The notes under the pieces: generated by a model
Databases searched by the model: none
What the model was told of the DNA's origin: nothing
The model's input: the letters and a program-made list of their open reading frames with translations, nothing else
Source of the DNA: an uncultured Pelagibacteraceae bacterium
GTDB lineage: Bacteria; Pseudomonadota; Alphaproteobacteria; Pelagibacterales; Pelagibacteraceae
Length of the DNA: 57,386 nucleotides
Assembly: GCA_902624185.1 (NCBI GenBank)
Contig: CACNWU010000005.1
Span: 1 to 57,386 of the forward strand
Reading direction: 5' to 3'
Translations under genes and position numbers: made by a program
Shown: positions 36,280 to 43,326 of the stretch, one piece after another
Layout of the letters: each line of letters starts with the position of its first letter
Position numbering within the stretch: the stretch's first letter is position 1

Positions 36280-36288
36280 TGCTATAAT
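36280..36288 (+). promoter_or_regulatory. Perfect extended -10 promoter of argC (predicted leaderless)
   Basis: TGCTATAAT matches TGnTATAAT exactly. Five bases (ATTAA) separate it from the argC ATG at 36294, the same spacing as in front of dapA and rsh. No Shine-Dalgarno and no clear -35 hexamer are present; the expected -35 region is a T-run. Confidence 0.6.
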
Positions 36289-36293
36289 ATTAA

Positions 36294-37316
36294 ATGTACA
36301 AGCTTAATGCTTTAATTGCTGGATCTACAGGATACATAGGTGTCCAATTAATAAAATTATTAGTTAGACATAAACACATTAATATTAAATATTTATGTGG
36401 CAACACTTCTGTTGGAAAAAAAATTTCATCTTATGATCATTTATTAAACTTAAAAAAATTACCTAAGATAACAAAATATAATAAAAGTTTTTTGAATAAT
36501 GTAGATATAGTATTTACTGCTTTACCGAATGGTGAAGCTCAAAAAATTTCAAGACAATTACTTAAGAAAAATACTTTAATAGATTTAGCGGCAGACTTTA
36601 GATTAAAAAATAGTTCAGAATATTTTAAATGGTATAAACAAAAACATAAAGCAATATCAAATATAAAAAATAGTATTTATGCGCTCCCTGAAATTACAGG
36701 AAAAAAAGTCAAACAGTTCAATATAATAGGATGTCCTGGCTGTTATCCAACTTCTATACTTTTGCCATTGATACCCCTGATTCAAAAACAATCTATTAAC
36801 TTAAAGAATATCATTATTGATTCAAAATCAGGATATTCTGGAGCTGGTAGAGGAGTACATAAAAAATATAGAAAAAAAAATTTATATGAGTCTTTAAGTG
36901 CATATGGTGTTGGTTTTCACAGACACAACTCTGAAATTAATCAAGAATTACAAAATTTTACTAATTCAAAGATTAATTTTACGTTTACTCCGCACTTAAC
37001 TCCAATGTTTAGAGGTATCTTGAGCACTATATATGTTGATTTAAAATTAGGTTTTTCTATAGATAAGATCAAAAAAATCTTAAAACAATTTCATAAAAAA
37101 AATAATTTTGTCAAAGTTTTAAGAAATGATTCATTAATTAGTACAAATGATGTTATTAATACAAATAATTGTTTTATTTCAGTGTGTAAAACAAAGTATA
37201 AAAATAAGATTATAATATTGTCAGCAATTGATAATCTAATTAAAGGTGGGGCAGGTCAAGCAGTACAGAATATGAACTTAAAATTTGGCTTCAATGTTAA
37301 AGAGGGTTTGCAATGA
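36294..37316 (+). CDS. argC: N-acetyl-gamma-glutamyl-phosphate reductase
   Basis: 340 residues. The NADP motif is ALIAGSTGYIGVQLIKLLVR, and the catalytic Cys is in NIIGCPGCYPTSILLPL (about 140-157). SGYSGAGRGVHKKYR and SFTPHLTPM-type sequence (FTFTPHLTPMFRGILSTIYV, 20 residues) complete the family pattern. It reduces N-acetylglutamyl phosphate in arginine synthesis. Its TGA overlaps the ATG of the following small lipoprotein gene. Confidence 0.96.
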   Translation: MYKLNALIAGSTGYIGVQLIKLLVRHKHINIKYLCGNTSVGKKISSYDHLLNLKKLPKITKYNKSFLNNVDIVFTALPNGEAQKISRQLLKKNTLIDLAADFRLKNSSEYFKWYKQKHKAISNIKNSIYALPEITGKKVKQFNIIGCPGCYPTSILLPLIPLIQKQSINLKNIIIDSKSGYSGAGRGVHKKYRKKNLYESLSAYGVGFHRHNSEINQELQNFTNSKINFTFTPHLTPMFRGILSTIYVDLKLGFSIDKIKKILKQFHKKNNFVKVLRNDSLISTNDVINTNNCFISVCKTKYKNKIIILSAIDNLIKGGAGQAVQNMNLKFGFNVKEGLQ

Positions 37317-37474
37317 AATATTTTTCTTTGATCATGATTTTTTTTCTTATTTCTTGTAGTTCGAAAGTTACAAATAATAATATTAATTTTTCAGATGAAA
37401 TGAGTTTTTCAGAATTTAAGATTAAACTTATGAAATATTCAGAAAATAATTCGTACCCCAATATAGATAATTAA
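37313..37474 (+). CDS. Small predicted lipoprotein, 53 residues
   Basis: Not in standard long-ORF lists. The ATG overlaps the argC stop (ATGA) and the TAA is immediately followed by the hom ATG, with no gap. The product starts MKYFSLIMIFFLISC, a lipoprotein signal with the Cys at residue 15, and the mature chain is about 39 polar residues with FSEFKIKLMKYSENNSYPN. Exact fit between two genes and the signal peptide argue that it is a real gene. Function not recognised; an envelope lipoprotein is the only supportable call. Confidence 0.7.
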   Translation: MKYFSLIMIFFLISCSSKVTNNNINFSDEMSFSEFKIKLMKYSENNSYPNIDN

Positions 37475-38767
37475 ATGACTAAATTTGTAAATATAGCAAT
37501 TGTTGGTTTAGGACAGGTAGGAATATATCTTTATAATGAGCTTAAATCCAAATCAAAAGCGATCGAAAATAAAACTGGAAAAAAAATTCGTATAATTGCA
37601 ATTTCAGCTAAAAACAAGAATAAAAAAAGAAGATTTCAAATAGATAAAAAAATTTTCTACTCGAACCCTTTGAATATTTTTAAAAAAAATAAGATTGATA
37701 TATTGTTTGAATGTGTTGGGTTATCTAATGGAATATCAAAAAAAATTGTTGAAACAGCTCTGATTAATAAAATAAATGTTATTACACCTAATAAAGCTCT
37801 TATAGCTAAAAATGGTGACTATTTAGCTAATCTTGCCGAAAAAAATAAAGTTAATTTAGAATTTGAAGCTTCTGTTGCTGGAGGCATTCCAATTTTAAGA
37901 ACAATAAAAGAAGGTCTAGCAACCAATAAAATTTATAAAGTCTATGGAATTCTAAATGGGACAACCAATTATATCTTAACTGAAATGGAAAAAACTGGAG
38001 AAACTTTCGATAAGGTTTTAAAAAAAGCCCAACTATTCGGTTATGCAGAACCAGGTAATCCAAAGTTAGATTTAAATGGCTTTGATGCTTTCGCAAAAAT
38101 AAGAATTTTGTCTGCTCTTTCATTTAATACAAAGATTTCTAAAAAGAAATGTATTATGGAGGGTATTGAAAATATTAAACTAGAAGATATTAAAATTGCT
38201 GCTCAATTGGGTCTTAGAGTGAAATTACTTGGGATCTCAGAAATTATTAATGGCCAATTATTTGAAACAGTACATCCATGTTTAGTAAGTAAAAATACTT
38301 ATATAGGTAATGTTAATGGTGTTATGAATGCAGTTATTACTGAAGGTAAACCTGTAGGTGAAAGCGTTTTCCAGGGTGAGGGTGCTGGACCTGGTCCTAC
38401 TTCCTCCTCCCTATTATCAGATTTATTATCGATTTTAAGAGGAAATACAAAATATCCATTTGGTATCTCATCTAATAAAAGAATATCTATCAAGCCATTT
38501 AATAATGATAAATATACTAATTCTTTATATCTAAGATTTGATGTTAAAGATAAGCAAGGTGTTCTTTCATTAATCACAAATAGACTAGCTAAATATAAGA
38601 TATCAGTTAAAAGAATAATTCAAACACCCGATAAGAAAAATAAAAAAGCGACAATCGTAATTATTACTCATAAAACAACTGAAATTAATGCAAAAAATTG
38701 CTTATCAATATTTAAAAAGAATAAAAATATTCTCAAATTTCCAACTTTAATTAGATTATATAATTAA
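37475..38767 (+). CDS. hom: Homoserine dehydrogenase
   Basis: 430 residues. An N-terminal NAD(P) domain (NIAIVGLGQVGIYLYNEL), then VITPNKALIAKNGDYLA, EASVAGGIPILRTIKEGLA and ILNGTTNYILTEME. The catalytic domain has FGYAEPGNPKLDLNGFDAFA and EGAGPGPTSSSLLSDLL. A C-terminal ACT domain (about 345-430, KDKQGVLSLITNRLA) likely senses threonine. It makes homoserine for methionine and threonine, feeding MetY. It starts directly after the small lipoprotein stop and overlaps the next gene by one base. Confidence 0.96.
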   Translation: MTKFVNIAIVGLGQVGIYLYNELKSKSKAIENKTGKKIRIIAISAKNKNKKRRFQIDKKIFYSNPLNIFKKNKIDILFECVGLSNGISKKIVETALINKINVITPNKALIAKNGDYLANLAEKNKVNLEFEASVAGGIPILRTIKEGLATNKIYKVYGILNGTTNYILTEMEKTGETFDKVLKKAQLFGYAEPGNPKLDLNGFDAFAKIRILSALSFNTKISKKKCIMEGIENIKLEDIKIAAQLGLRVKLLGISEIINGQLFETVHPCLVSKNTYIGNVNGVMNAVITEGKPVGESVFQGEGAGPGPTSSSLLSDLLSILRGNTKYPFGISSNKRISIKPFNNDKYTNSLYLRFDVKDKQGVLSLITNRLAKYKISVKRIIQTPDKKNKKATIVIITHKTTEINAKNCLSIFKKNKNILKFPTLIRLYN

Positions 38768-39669
38768 TGGATATCTACTATAAGCTTTTTGAAGTTTTGT
38801 TTCCTGTATTTTTTGTTGTTGGTATTGGTTATTATTTGGGTAAAAAAAATCCAAAGATAGATACAACATTTATTACTAATTTTGCGGCAAATGTAGGAAC
38901 GCCTGCAATGATTATTTATGCTTTAAACCCTGTAAACATTTCATTTAACATTTTTATAAATTATTTTTGGTATTATGCCCTTGCTATTTGTGGATTTATA
39001 ATTACTGGAATTATAATTCTATATCTTCTAAATACTAAAGATATTATTAGAGAACTTCCTCCTTTAGCAATGCCTAATACAGGAAACATGGGTTTACCTA
39101 TATGTTTATTTGCTTATGGCTCTCAAGGCCTTGGTGTTTCAGCGGGAATATCAGCTTTAATTATTTTATGTCACTTTACTTTAGGGGTTTTTTTAGCTGA
39201 CAGAAAATTTAGTATAAACGTTATAATTAAAAGTCCTCCTTTCTATGCAATAATAGTAGCTGTATTTTTACTTTATTATGATTTAGAGCTTCCAGGTTTT
39301 GTTGAAAACACCACTTTCTTATTAATGTATGCAACTATATTTCTAATTTTAATGTCTTTAGGTATAGCTTTAACAAGACTAAAGGTTTTTTCTCTTGATA
39401 AAGCTATATTCTCTTCTATAGGACGTGTAATCATTGGACCTATAATTGGATATTTACTAATTCTATATTTCAATTTGGAAGGTTTTGCTGCCGGTGTTTT
39501 ATTAATTCAATGTTCAATGCCTAGCGCCGTTCTAAATTACTTGGTTGCTTCAATATATTCACCAAAAAAAATTGTTGATAGTGTTGCCAGTACTATCGTT
39601 GTGTCAACGTTAATGTCATTTATAACTATCCCAATTGTTGTATTCTTTGCTTTAAAATACTTTAATTAA
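38767..39669 (+). CDS. AEC (auxin efflux carrier) family transporter
   Basis: 300 residues with about ten membrane helices arranged as two inverted halves. The pattern GYYLGKKNPK near the N-terminus, the proline-containing GTPAMIIYALNP, NTGNMGLPICLFAYG and SMPSAVLNYLVASIY match AEC permeases. These export or import small carboxylates or amino-acid derivatives; the substrate here is unknown. It overlaps hom by one base and so is probably in the argC-hom operon. Confidence 0.85.
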   Translation: MDIYYKLFEVLFPVFFVVGIGYYLGKKNPKIDTTFITNFAANVGTPAMIIYALNPVNISFNIFINYFWYYALAICGFIITGIIILYLLNTKDIIRELPPLAMPNTGNMGLPICLFAYGSQGLGVSAGISALIILCHFTLGVFLADRKFSINVIIKSPPFYAIIVAVFLLYYDLELPGFVENTTFLLMYATIFLILMSLGIALTRLKVFSLDKAIFSSIGRVIIGPIIGYLLILYFNLEGFAAGVLLIQCSMPSAVLNYLVASIYSPKKIVDSVASTIVVSTLMSFITIPIVVFFALKYFN

Positions 39670-39689
39670 TCTATATCCTTCCTCTAAAA

Positions 39690-40541
39690 ATGAAGGCTAT
39701 AACTTTTAATTTGTTGGCATGGGTAATGCTTCCTATAATGGATGGATTCGCAAAATATTTAAGTGCTGATCTTCCAGTATTACAAATTACATGGGCAAGA
39801 TATTTTTTTACAGTAGCTTTCACTTTTCCAGTTATGTTTTTCTTTTTTCGAAAAAATCTTGTTTGGACAGATAAACCGAAATTACAATTCATTAGAGGTT
39901 TAATTCTTTTAACTGCTAATATTTGTTTCTTTTACGCAATTTCAGTTATTTCTTTAGCAAAAGCATTAACTCTGGCCTTTGTTGCTCCTTTAATTGTTAC
40001 AGCTTTTTCTCCAATTTTTTTAGGTGAGAAGGTAGGATTTAGAAGATGGTCTGCTGTAATCATAGGTTTTATAGGTTCTTTAGTAGTTATTAGACCGGGC
40101 TTTGTTGAAATTAATTTAGCAAGCATAGCTGCTCTTGGAACAGGAGTAATGTATGGGTTTTATTTAATTATTACTCGTAAACTAAGTACTTCAGATAATC
40201 CTTTGTTAACTTTATTATTAACTGGTGTAGTAGGGGCCATAATTATTTCAACTGTAATGCCCTTCGTGTGGGTTAAACCTAGCTTAAATCAGTGGTCAAT
40301 GATGGCTGCTATAGGTATATTTGCCTGTATAGGGCATTTATTCTTAATATTGTCTCTTAAATACGCTGACGCCTCTAAATTAGCTCCATTTAGCTATTTT
40401 GAGATCATTACGAACATTATAATAGGCTATTATTTCTTTAGTGATTTCCCGGATAATTGGACTTTCCTAGGATTATTTATTATTGTTCTAAGTGGTATCT
40501 ACATCTCAAGAAGGGAAAATTTAGTTAAAAAAGTTAAATAA
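39690..40541 (+). CDS. DMT-superfamily (EamA) transporter
   Basis: 283 residues with ten helices in two EamA repeats (about 1-135 and 145-278). It starts LLAWVMLPIMDGFAKYLS and has ITWARYFFTVAFTFPVMF and GEKVGFRRWSAVIIGFIGSL, then in the second half LLLTGVVGAIIISTVMPF and APFSYFEIITNIIIGYYFF. It probably exports or imports amino acids or related metabolites across the inner membrane. It is 20 bp after the AEC gene and is the last gene before the 449-bp non-coding stretch. Confidence 0.88.
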   Translation: MKAITFNLLAWVMLPIMDGFAKYLSADLPVLQITWARYFFTVAFTFPVMFFFFRKNLVWTDKPKLQFIRGLILLTANICFFYAISVISLAKALTLAFVAPLIVTAFSPIFLGEKVGFRRWSAVIIGFIGSLVVIRPGFVEINLASIAALGTGVMYGFYLIITRKLSTSDNPLLTLLLTGVVGAIIISTVMPFVWVKPSLNQWSMMAAIGIFACIGHLFLILSLKYADASKLAPFSYFEIITNIIIGYYFFSDFPDNWTFLGLFIIVLSGIYISRRENLVKKVK

Positions 40542-40723
40542 TAGGTATTATTTATTTACTATTATTTAAAGTATTACATTAAGTAATTAATATAAACTAC
40601 TGTATTTATTATATTTTATTAATAATATAAATAATGCAATTATTAGAATATTTTCAATTATTTCATAAATATGCTGTGTAATAGTTTAGATTTTTGGCAA
40701 ATTATAAAAAACATCAAATAATC

Positions 40724-40745
40724 CTTAAAAATAAGGGCTTTTTTC
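40724..40745 (+). terminator. Possible rho-independent terminator
   Basis: CCTT and AAGG form a short stem around an A/T loop, followed by GCTTTTTT on the plus strand. It could end the transport-gene message about 180 bases after its stop. An inverted copy of AGGGCTTTTTT occurs at 40972-40982, reading on the minus strand after the ogt stop. Confidence 0.4.
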
Positions 40746-40753
40746 GATGCCAG

Positions 40754-40869
40754 TAATGAAAATTTCCTTAAAATAGGGGAGTTTAAAATCATTGATATAG
40801 TTGAATAGTAGAGCGATGCACTAATTGAATATACCATTTAAACGCCCGTAGAGGGGTCTATTTTCATTA
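40754..40869. repeat. Large imperfect inverted repeat, candidate structured RNA or recombination site
   Basis: Directly readable pairings: TAATGAAAA (40754-40762) with TTTTCATTA (40861-40869); AAAATAG (40770-40776) with CTATTTT (40858-40864); and GGGAGTTTAAA (40777-40787) with TTTAAACGCCC (40837-40847, one mismatch). The first two share bases 40861-40864 and are alternatives. The second and third stack into about 17 pairs with a 10-base bulge on the right side. The 49-base apical part contains two direct TARTTGAATA repeats. A TATAAT reading on the minus strand lies at its right edge (40866-40871). Function unknown. Confidence 0.5.
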
Positions 40870-40990
40870 TAGCCTCATATATGGTACAACTGAAGGGTGA
40901 ATTGTTATATTTAGTTATAAATCACGTAAAAAGGTTAAAAAAATGTTGATTTTACTAACTTTTTTAAGTTAAAAAAGCCCTAAAATAAGC

Positions 40991-41260
40991 CTAAATCGCT
41001 ACCTTTTCAGATCTAAGTAATTTAAGCTTTTGCCTAATTCCACCTCTCCCAGAGTAGCCACCAAGGGCTCCATCGGACCTAATCACTCTATGACAGGGTA
41101 TTTTTGGAGAATATGGGTTTTTAGCACAAGCATTAGCTACAGCACGAGCCGATTTAGGGCTTTTTATGCCAATAGCCACTTGTTTATAGGTTTTTACCTT
41201 ACCTCTTGGTATAGTTTTAAGATATTTCCAGACTTTTAATTGAAATTTCGTTCCCTGCAC
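40991..41260 (-). CDS. Short methylated-DNA-protein-cysteine methyltransferase (DNA-binding domain only)
   Basis: 89 residues from a GTG start; a stop codon directly precedes the GTG, so it cannot be longer. It contains only the C-terminal Ogt/MGMT domain: the helix-turn-helix GKVKTYKQVAIGI, the Arg finger region SARAVANACAKNP and the active site IPCHRVI with Cys56, then GGYSGRGGIRQKL. It should remove O6-alkyl groups from guanine in a suicide reaction. Because the acceptor Cys is present it is not a classical ATL protein, in which Trp or Ala replaces it. It lies 6 bases downstream of the small membrane protein gene. Confidence 0.85.
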   Translation of the reverse strand: MQGTKFQLKVWKYLKTIPRGKVKTYKQVAIGIKSPKSARAVANACAKNPYSPKIPCHRVIRSDGALGGYSGRGGIRQKLKLLRSEKVAI

Positions 41261-41266
41261 TTATTT

Positions 41267-41443
41267 TTAGCGTGGAATTAATAAAATAATGTAACTTACA
41301 AAGAATATAATAGCCATTACAGATAAAAATATCGTGTTAAAGCTCTTACCAGTGTTTCTGTATTGAATAAAAGTCAATATAACAAAACCTATCGAGCTTA
41401 TTAAAAACCATACTGCTGGTATTTCTCCATCAATTGAACCCAT
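41267..41443 (-). CDS. Small membrane protein, 58 residues, unknown
   Basis: Too short for usual ORF lists. ATG at 41443, TAA at 41267-41269. It begins MGSIDGEIPAVWFLISSIGF, and two hydrophobic helices (about 11-26 and 38-56) flank a polar turn YRNTGKSFN. It ends six bases before the ogt GTG, so the two are probably cotranscribed leftwards. Its start is 79 bp from the divergent recombinase start. No family recognised. Support comes from composition, its fit to the gap and position, without homology. Confidence 0.55.
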   Translation of the reverse strand: MGSIDGEIPAVWFLISSIGFVILTFIQYRNTGKSFNTIFLSVMAIIFFVSYIILLIPR

Positions 41444-41463
41444 AATTTTTTTAATTTAAACTA

Positions 41464-41492
41464 TTGACATAAAAATTCACCTATTATATAAC
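41464..41492 (+). promoter_or_regulatory. Sigma-70-type promoter of the recombinase gene
   Basis: A perfect TTGACA (41464-41469) and TATAAC (41487-41492) are separated by 17 bases, the optimum. Transcription should start near 41499, within the palindrome at 41493-41517, giving a leader of about 24 bases. This is the best -35/-10 pair seen in the window. Confidence 0.7.
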
Positions 41493-41517
41493 TTCCGATA
41501 ATTAATGGTTATCGGAA
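41493..41517. promoter_or_regulatory. dif-like palindrome (9-bp arms, 7-bp spacer) over the recombinase transcription start
   Basis: TTCCGATAA (41493-41501), spacer TTAATGG (41502-41508), TTATCGGAA (41509-41517). The arms are perfect inverted repeats; three bases further out they still match with one mismatch. Inner ends GATAA...TTATC resemble the CATAA...TTATG inner ends of Xer dif sites, and the spacer is in the 6-8 bp range of tyrosine recombinase cores. It could be a recombination site, an autoregulatory operator, or both. The palindrome is seen directly; the role is inferred. Confidence 0.55.
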
Positions 41518-41522
41518 ATTAA

Positions 41523-42476
41523 ATGAATAAATTGTTAACAGATCTAAAAAGCTTAGAATTAGAAACATTAAAAAATTTAAAAAATTCTAAATCGAATAAT
41601 ACATTAAGAGCCTATCAATCAGACTTTAAAGATTTTTCATCTTTCTGTGCTAAAAATGGTTTTACTTCAATCCCAACACAACCAAAAATTATTGCTTTAT
41701 ACCTAACTAGTTTGTCTAAATTAGCTAAATTTAGTACTTTAAAACGAAGAATAGCCTCAATAAGCGTAATTCATAAGTTAAAAGGGCATTATTTAGATAC
41801 AAAACATCCTATAATTATGGAGAATTTACATGGAATTAAAAGAACTTTAGGCTCAAGACAGAAAGCCAAAAAACCTATATTAATCAATGATTTAAAATTA
41901 ATTATTAATGCAATAAATGAAGATAAAATAAGTGCTAAAAATTTAGTTGAAAGTAAAATTAAAGGCCTAATTAAGCTTAGAGATAAGGCTTTAATACTAA
42001 TTGGTTTTGCAGGTGGATTTAGAAGATCAGAGTTGGTGAATATTGATTACGAGGATTTAGAATTTGTAACTGAAGGTGTTAAAATATTAATTAAGAGATC
42101 TAAAACAGATCAATCAGGAGAGGGAATTATAAAAGCTATCCCCTACTTCGATAATAAAGAATTTTGCCCAGTTATAGCTCTTAAAAATTATATCAAATAC
42201 AAATTTTCTAGCAATAAGGGTGGAAAAGTTTTTGAAATTTCAGATAAATCAGTAGCTTTAATAATTAAAAAATACGCAGAAAGGTCTGGTTTAGATTCAT
42301 CTAAATATGCAGGACATAGTTTAAGATCTGGTTTTGCAACAACAGCAGCTGAATTTGGAGCTGAAGAAAGAAATATAATGGCAATGACAGGTCATAAAAC
42401 TACACAAATGGTTAGAAGATATATCCAGGAGGCAAATTTATTCAAAAATAATGCTTTAAATAAGATAAAGATTTAA
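41523..42476 (+). CDS. Tyrosine site-specific recombinase/integrase
   Basis: 317 residues. The N-terminal SAM-like DNA-binding domain (about 5-110) has NTLRAYQSDFKDFSSFC. The catalytic domain (about 115-305) shows Arg168 in GGFRRSELVNI, Lys194 in KRSKTDQSG, His265 and Arg268 in GHSLRSGFAT, His291 in MTGHKTTQMV and the nucleophile Tyr300 in RRYIQEA. All catalytic residues are present, so it should be active. It is too divergent to call XerC or XerD. The GT gene begins one base after its stop. It starts 5 bases after the dif-like palindrome, which overlaps its promoter. Confidence 0.93.
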   Translation: MNKLLTDLKSLELETLKNLKNSKSNNTLRAYQSDFKDFSSFCAKNGFTSIPTQPKIIALYLTSLSKLAKFSTLKRRIASISVIHKLKGHYLDTKHPIIMENLHGIKRTLGSRQKAKKPILINDLKLIINAINEDKISAKNLVESKIKGLIKLRDKALILIGFAGGFRRSELVNIDYEDLEFVTEGVKILIKRSKTDQSGEGIIKAIPYFDNKEFCPVIALKNYIKYKFSSNKGGKVFEISDKSVALIIKKYAERSGLDSSKYAGHSLRSGFATTAAEFGAEERNIMAMTGHKTTQMVRRYIQEANLFKNNALNKIKI

Positions 42477-42477
42477 A

Positions 42478-43326
42478 ATGAAGAACTTATTAACTGTTGT
42501 AATACCATCATATAAATCTGGAACAAAAATACATAAACATGTGCAAAATATTTCCAAAAAAATTAAAATAATAATAATAGAAAATTCACAAGATAAAGAA
42601 TTAAAAAAAAGATTAGAGAAAAAAAATAGAAATGTGAAAGTTTATTTACAAAATAATATCGGTTATGGAAGAGCTATAAATTATGGAGCCAAATTTGTAA
42701 AAACAAAATTTTTTTTTGTAATAAATCCTGACACAAAAATTTTTAAAGAAACTTTAAAAAATTTAGTAATTGCAGGTACAAAGATTAAAAAATTTGGTGC
42801 AATAAGTCCTAAATTATATGGAAAAAAAGAAAAGAAGATTAAAAAATTGATTAAACTTGAAAAAACACTCAATGGTGGTGCTATGTTTTTTAAAACAAAA
42901 ATATTTAAAAGCATAAATGGATTTGATGAAAATATATTTCTTTATTATGAAGATAATGATTACTTTACCAAATGCCGAATTAAAAAGTTAAAACTTTATA
43001 CAGCATTAAATGCTTATTTTTATCATAAAAAAAAGGGAAGCTCTTCAGCAACATTTAAGAATTCTCAAGAAAAAAATTATGCTGATTTAATTAATGCATG
43101 GCATGGACAATGGTCCAAGTTTTATTATATAAAGAAATATAATGGTTACCTTTATAGTTATATGAAAGGTGTACCACGATTGTTTTTATTGATAATTCAA
43201 TTAATTTTGAATTCAATAATTAACATAAAAAAAACAAAATATATCTATTTCAAGATAGAAGGTCTTTTTTGCTCCATGATTGGTATCAAATCTTTCAAAA
43301 GGACTAAATATGATCAAAACTCATAA
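42478..43326 (+). CDS. Family 2 glycosyltransferase (rhamnosyltransferase-like)
   Basis: 282 residues. A GT-A fold N-terminus (TVVIPSYKSGTKIHKHVQNI), then NNIGYGRAINYGAKF, FFFVINPDTKIF with the DxD-type acidic pair, and GGAMFFKTKIFKSINGFDEN followed by LYYEDNDYFTKCR. This resembles rhamnosyltransferase-like GT2 enzymes of surface polysaccharide synthesis. The C-terminal region is Lys-rich with one hydrophobic stretch. It begins one base after the recombinase stop and probably shares its promoter. Its end overlaps the convergent reductase gene by 13 bases. Confidence 0.85.
   Translation: MKNLLTVVIPSYKSGTKIHKHVQNISKKIKIIIIENSQDKELKKRLEKKNRNVKVYLQNNIGYGRAINYGAKFVKTKFFFVINPDTKIFKETLKNLVIAGTKIKKFGAISPKLYGKKEKKIKKLIKLEKTLNGGAMFFKTKIFKSINGFDENIFLYYEDNDYFTKCRIKKLKLYTALNAYFYHKKKGSSSATFKNSQEKNYADLINAWHGQWSKFYYIKKYNGYLYSYMKGVPRLFLLIIQLILNSIINIKKTKYIYFKIEGLFCSMIGIKSFKRTKYDQNS

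Larger units (their letters stand above)
40542..40990. other. Longest non-coding stretch in the window (449 bp)
   Basis: No reading frame of useful length exists on either strand. The first 180 bases are extremely A/T rich. Then come the possible terminator at 40724-40745, a large imperfect inverted repeat at 40754-40869, and a T-run/hairpin segment (AACTT-TTTT-AAGTT near 40960-40973) that may terminate the minus-strand ogt message. In a region where most gaps are under 10 bp, such a long gap suggests a functional RNA or a site used by the nearby recombinase. Confidence 0.6.

Noticed and set aside
40750-40990. Remnant of a decayed integrase or coding gene in the 449-bp gap
   Set aside because: A reading from ATG at 40748 meets a stop after nine codons and many more afterwards; the residues between do not resemble integrase N-termini convincingly.
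40542-41522. Duplicate of the tRNA-Glu 3' end as an attachment site
   Set aside because: No stretch matching the last 20 bases of the tRNA was found by eye; the AGAGGGGT near 40850 is too short and differs around it.
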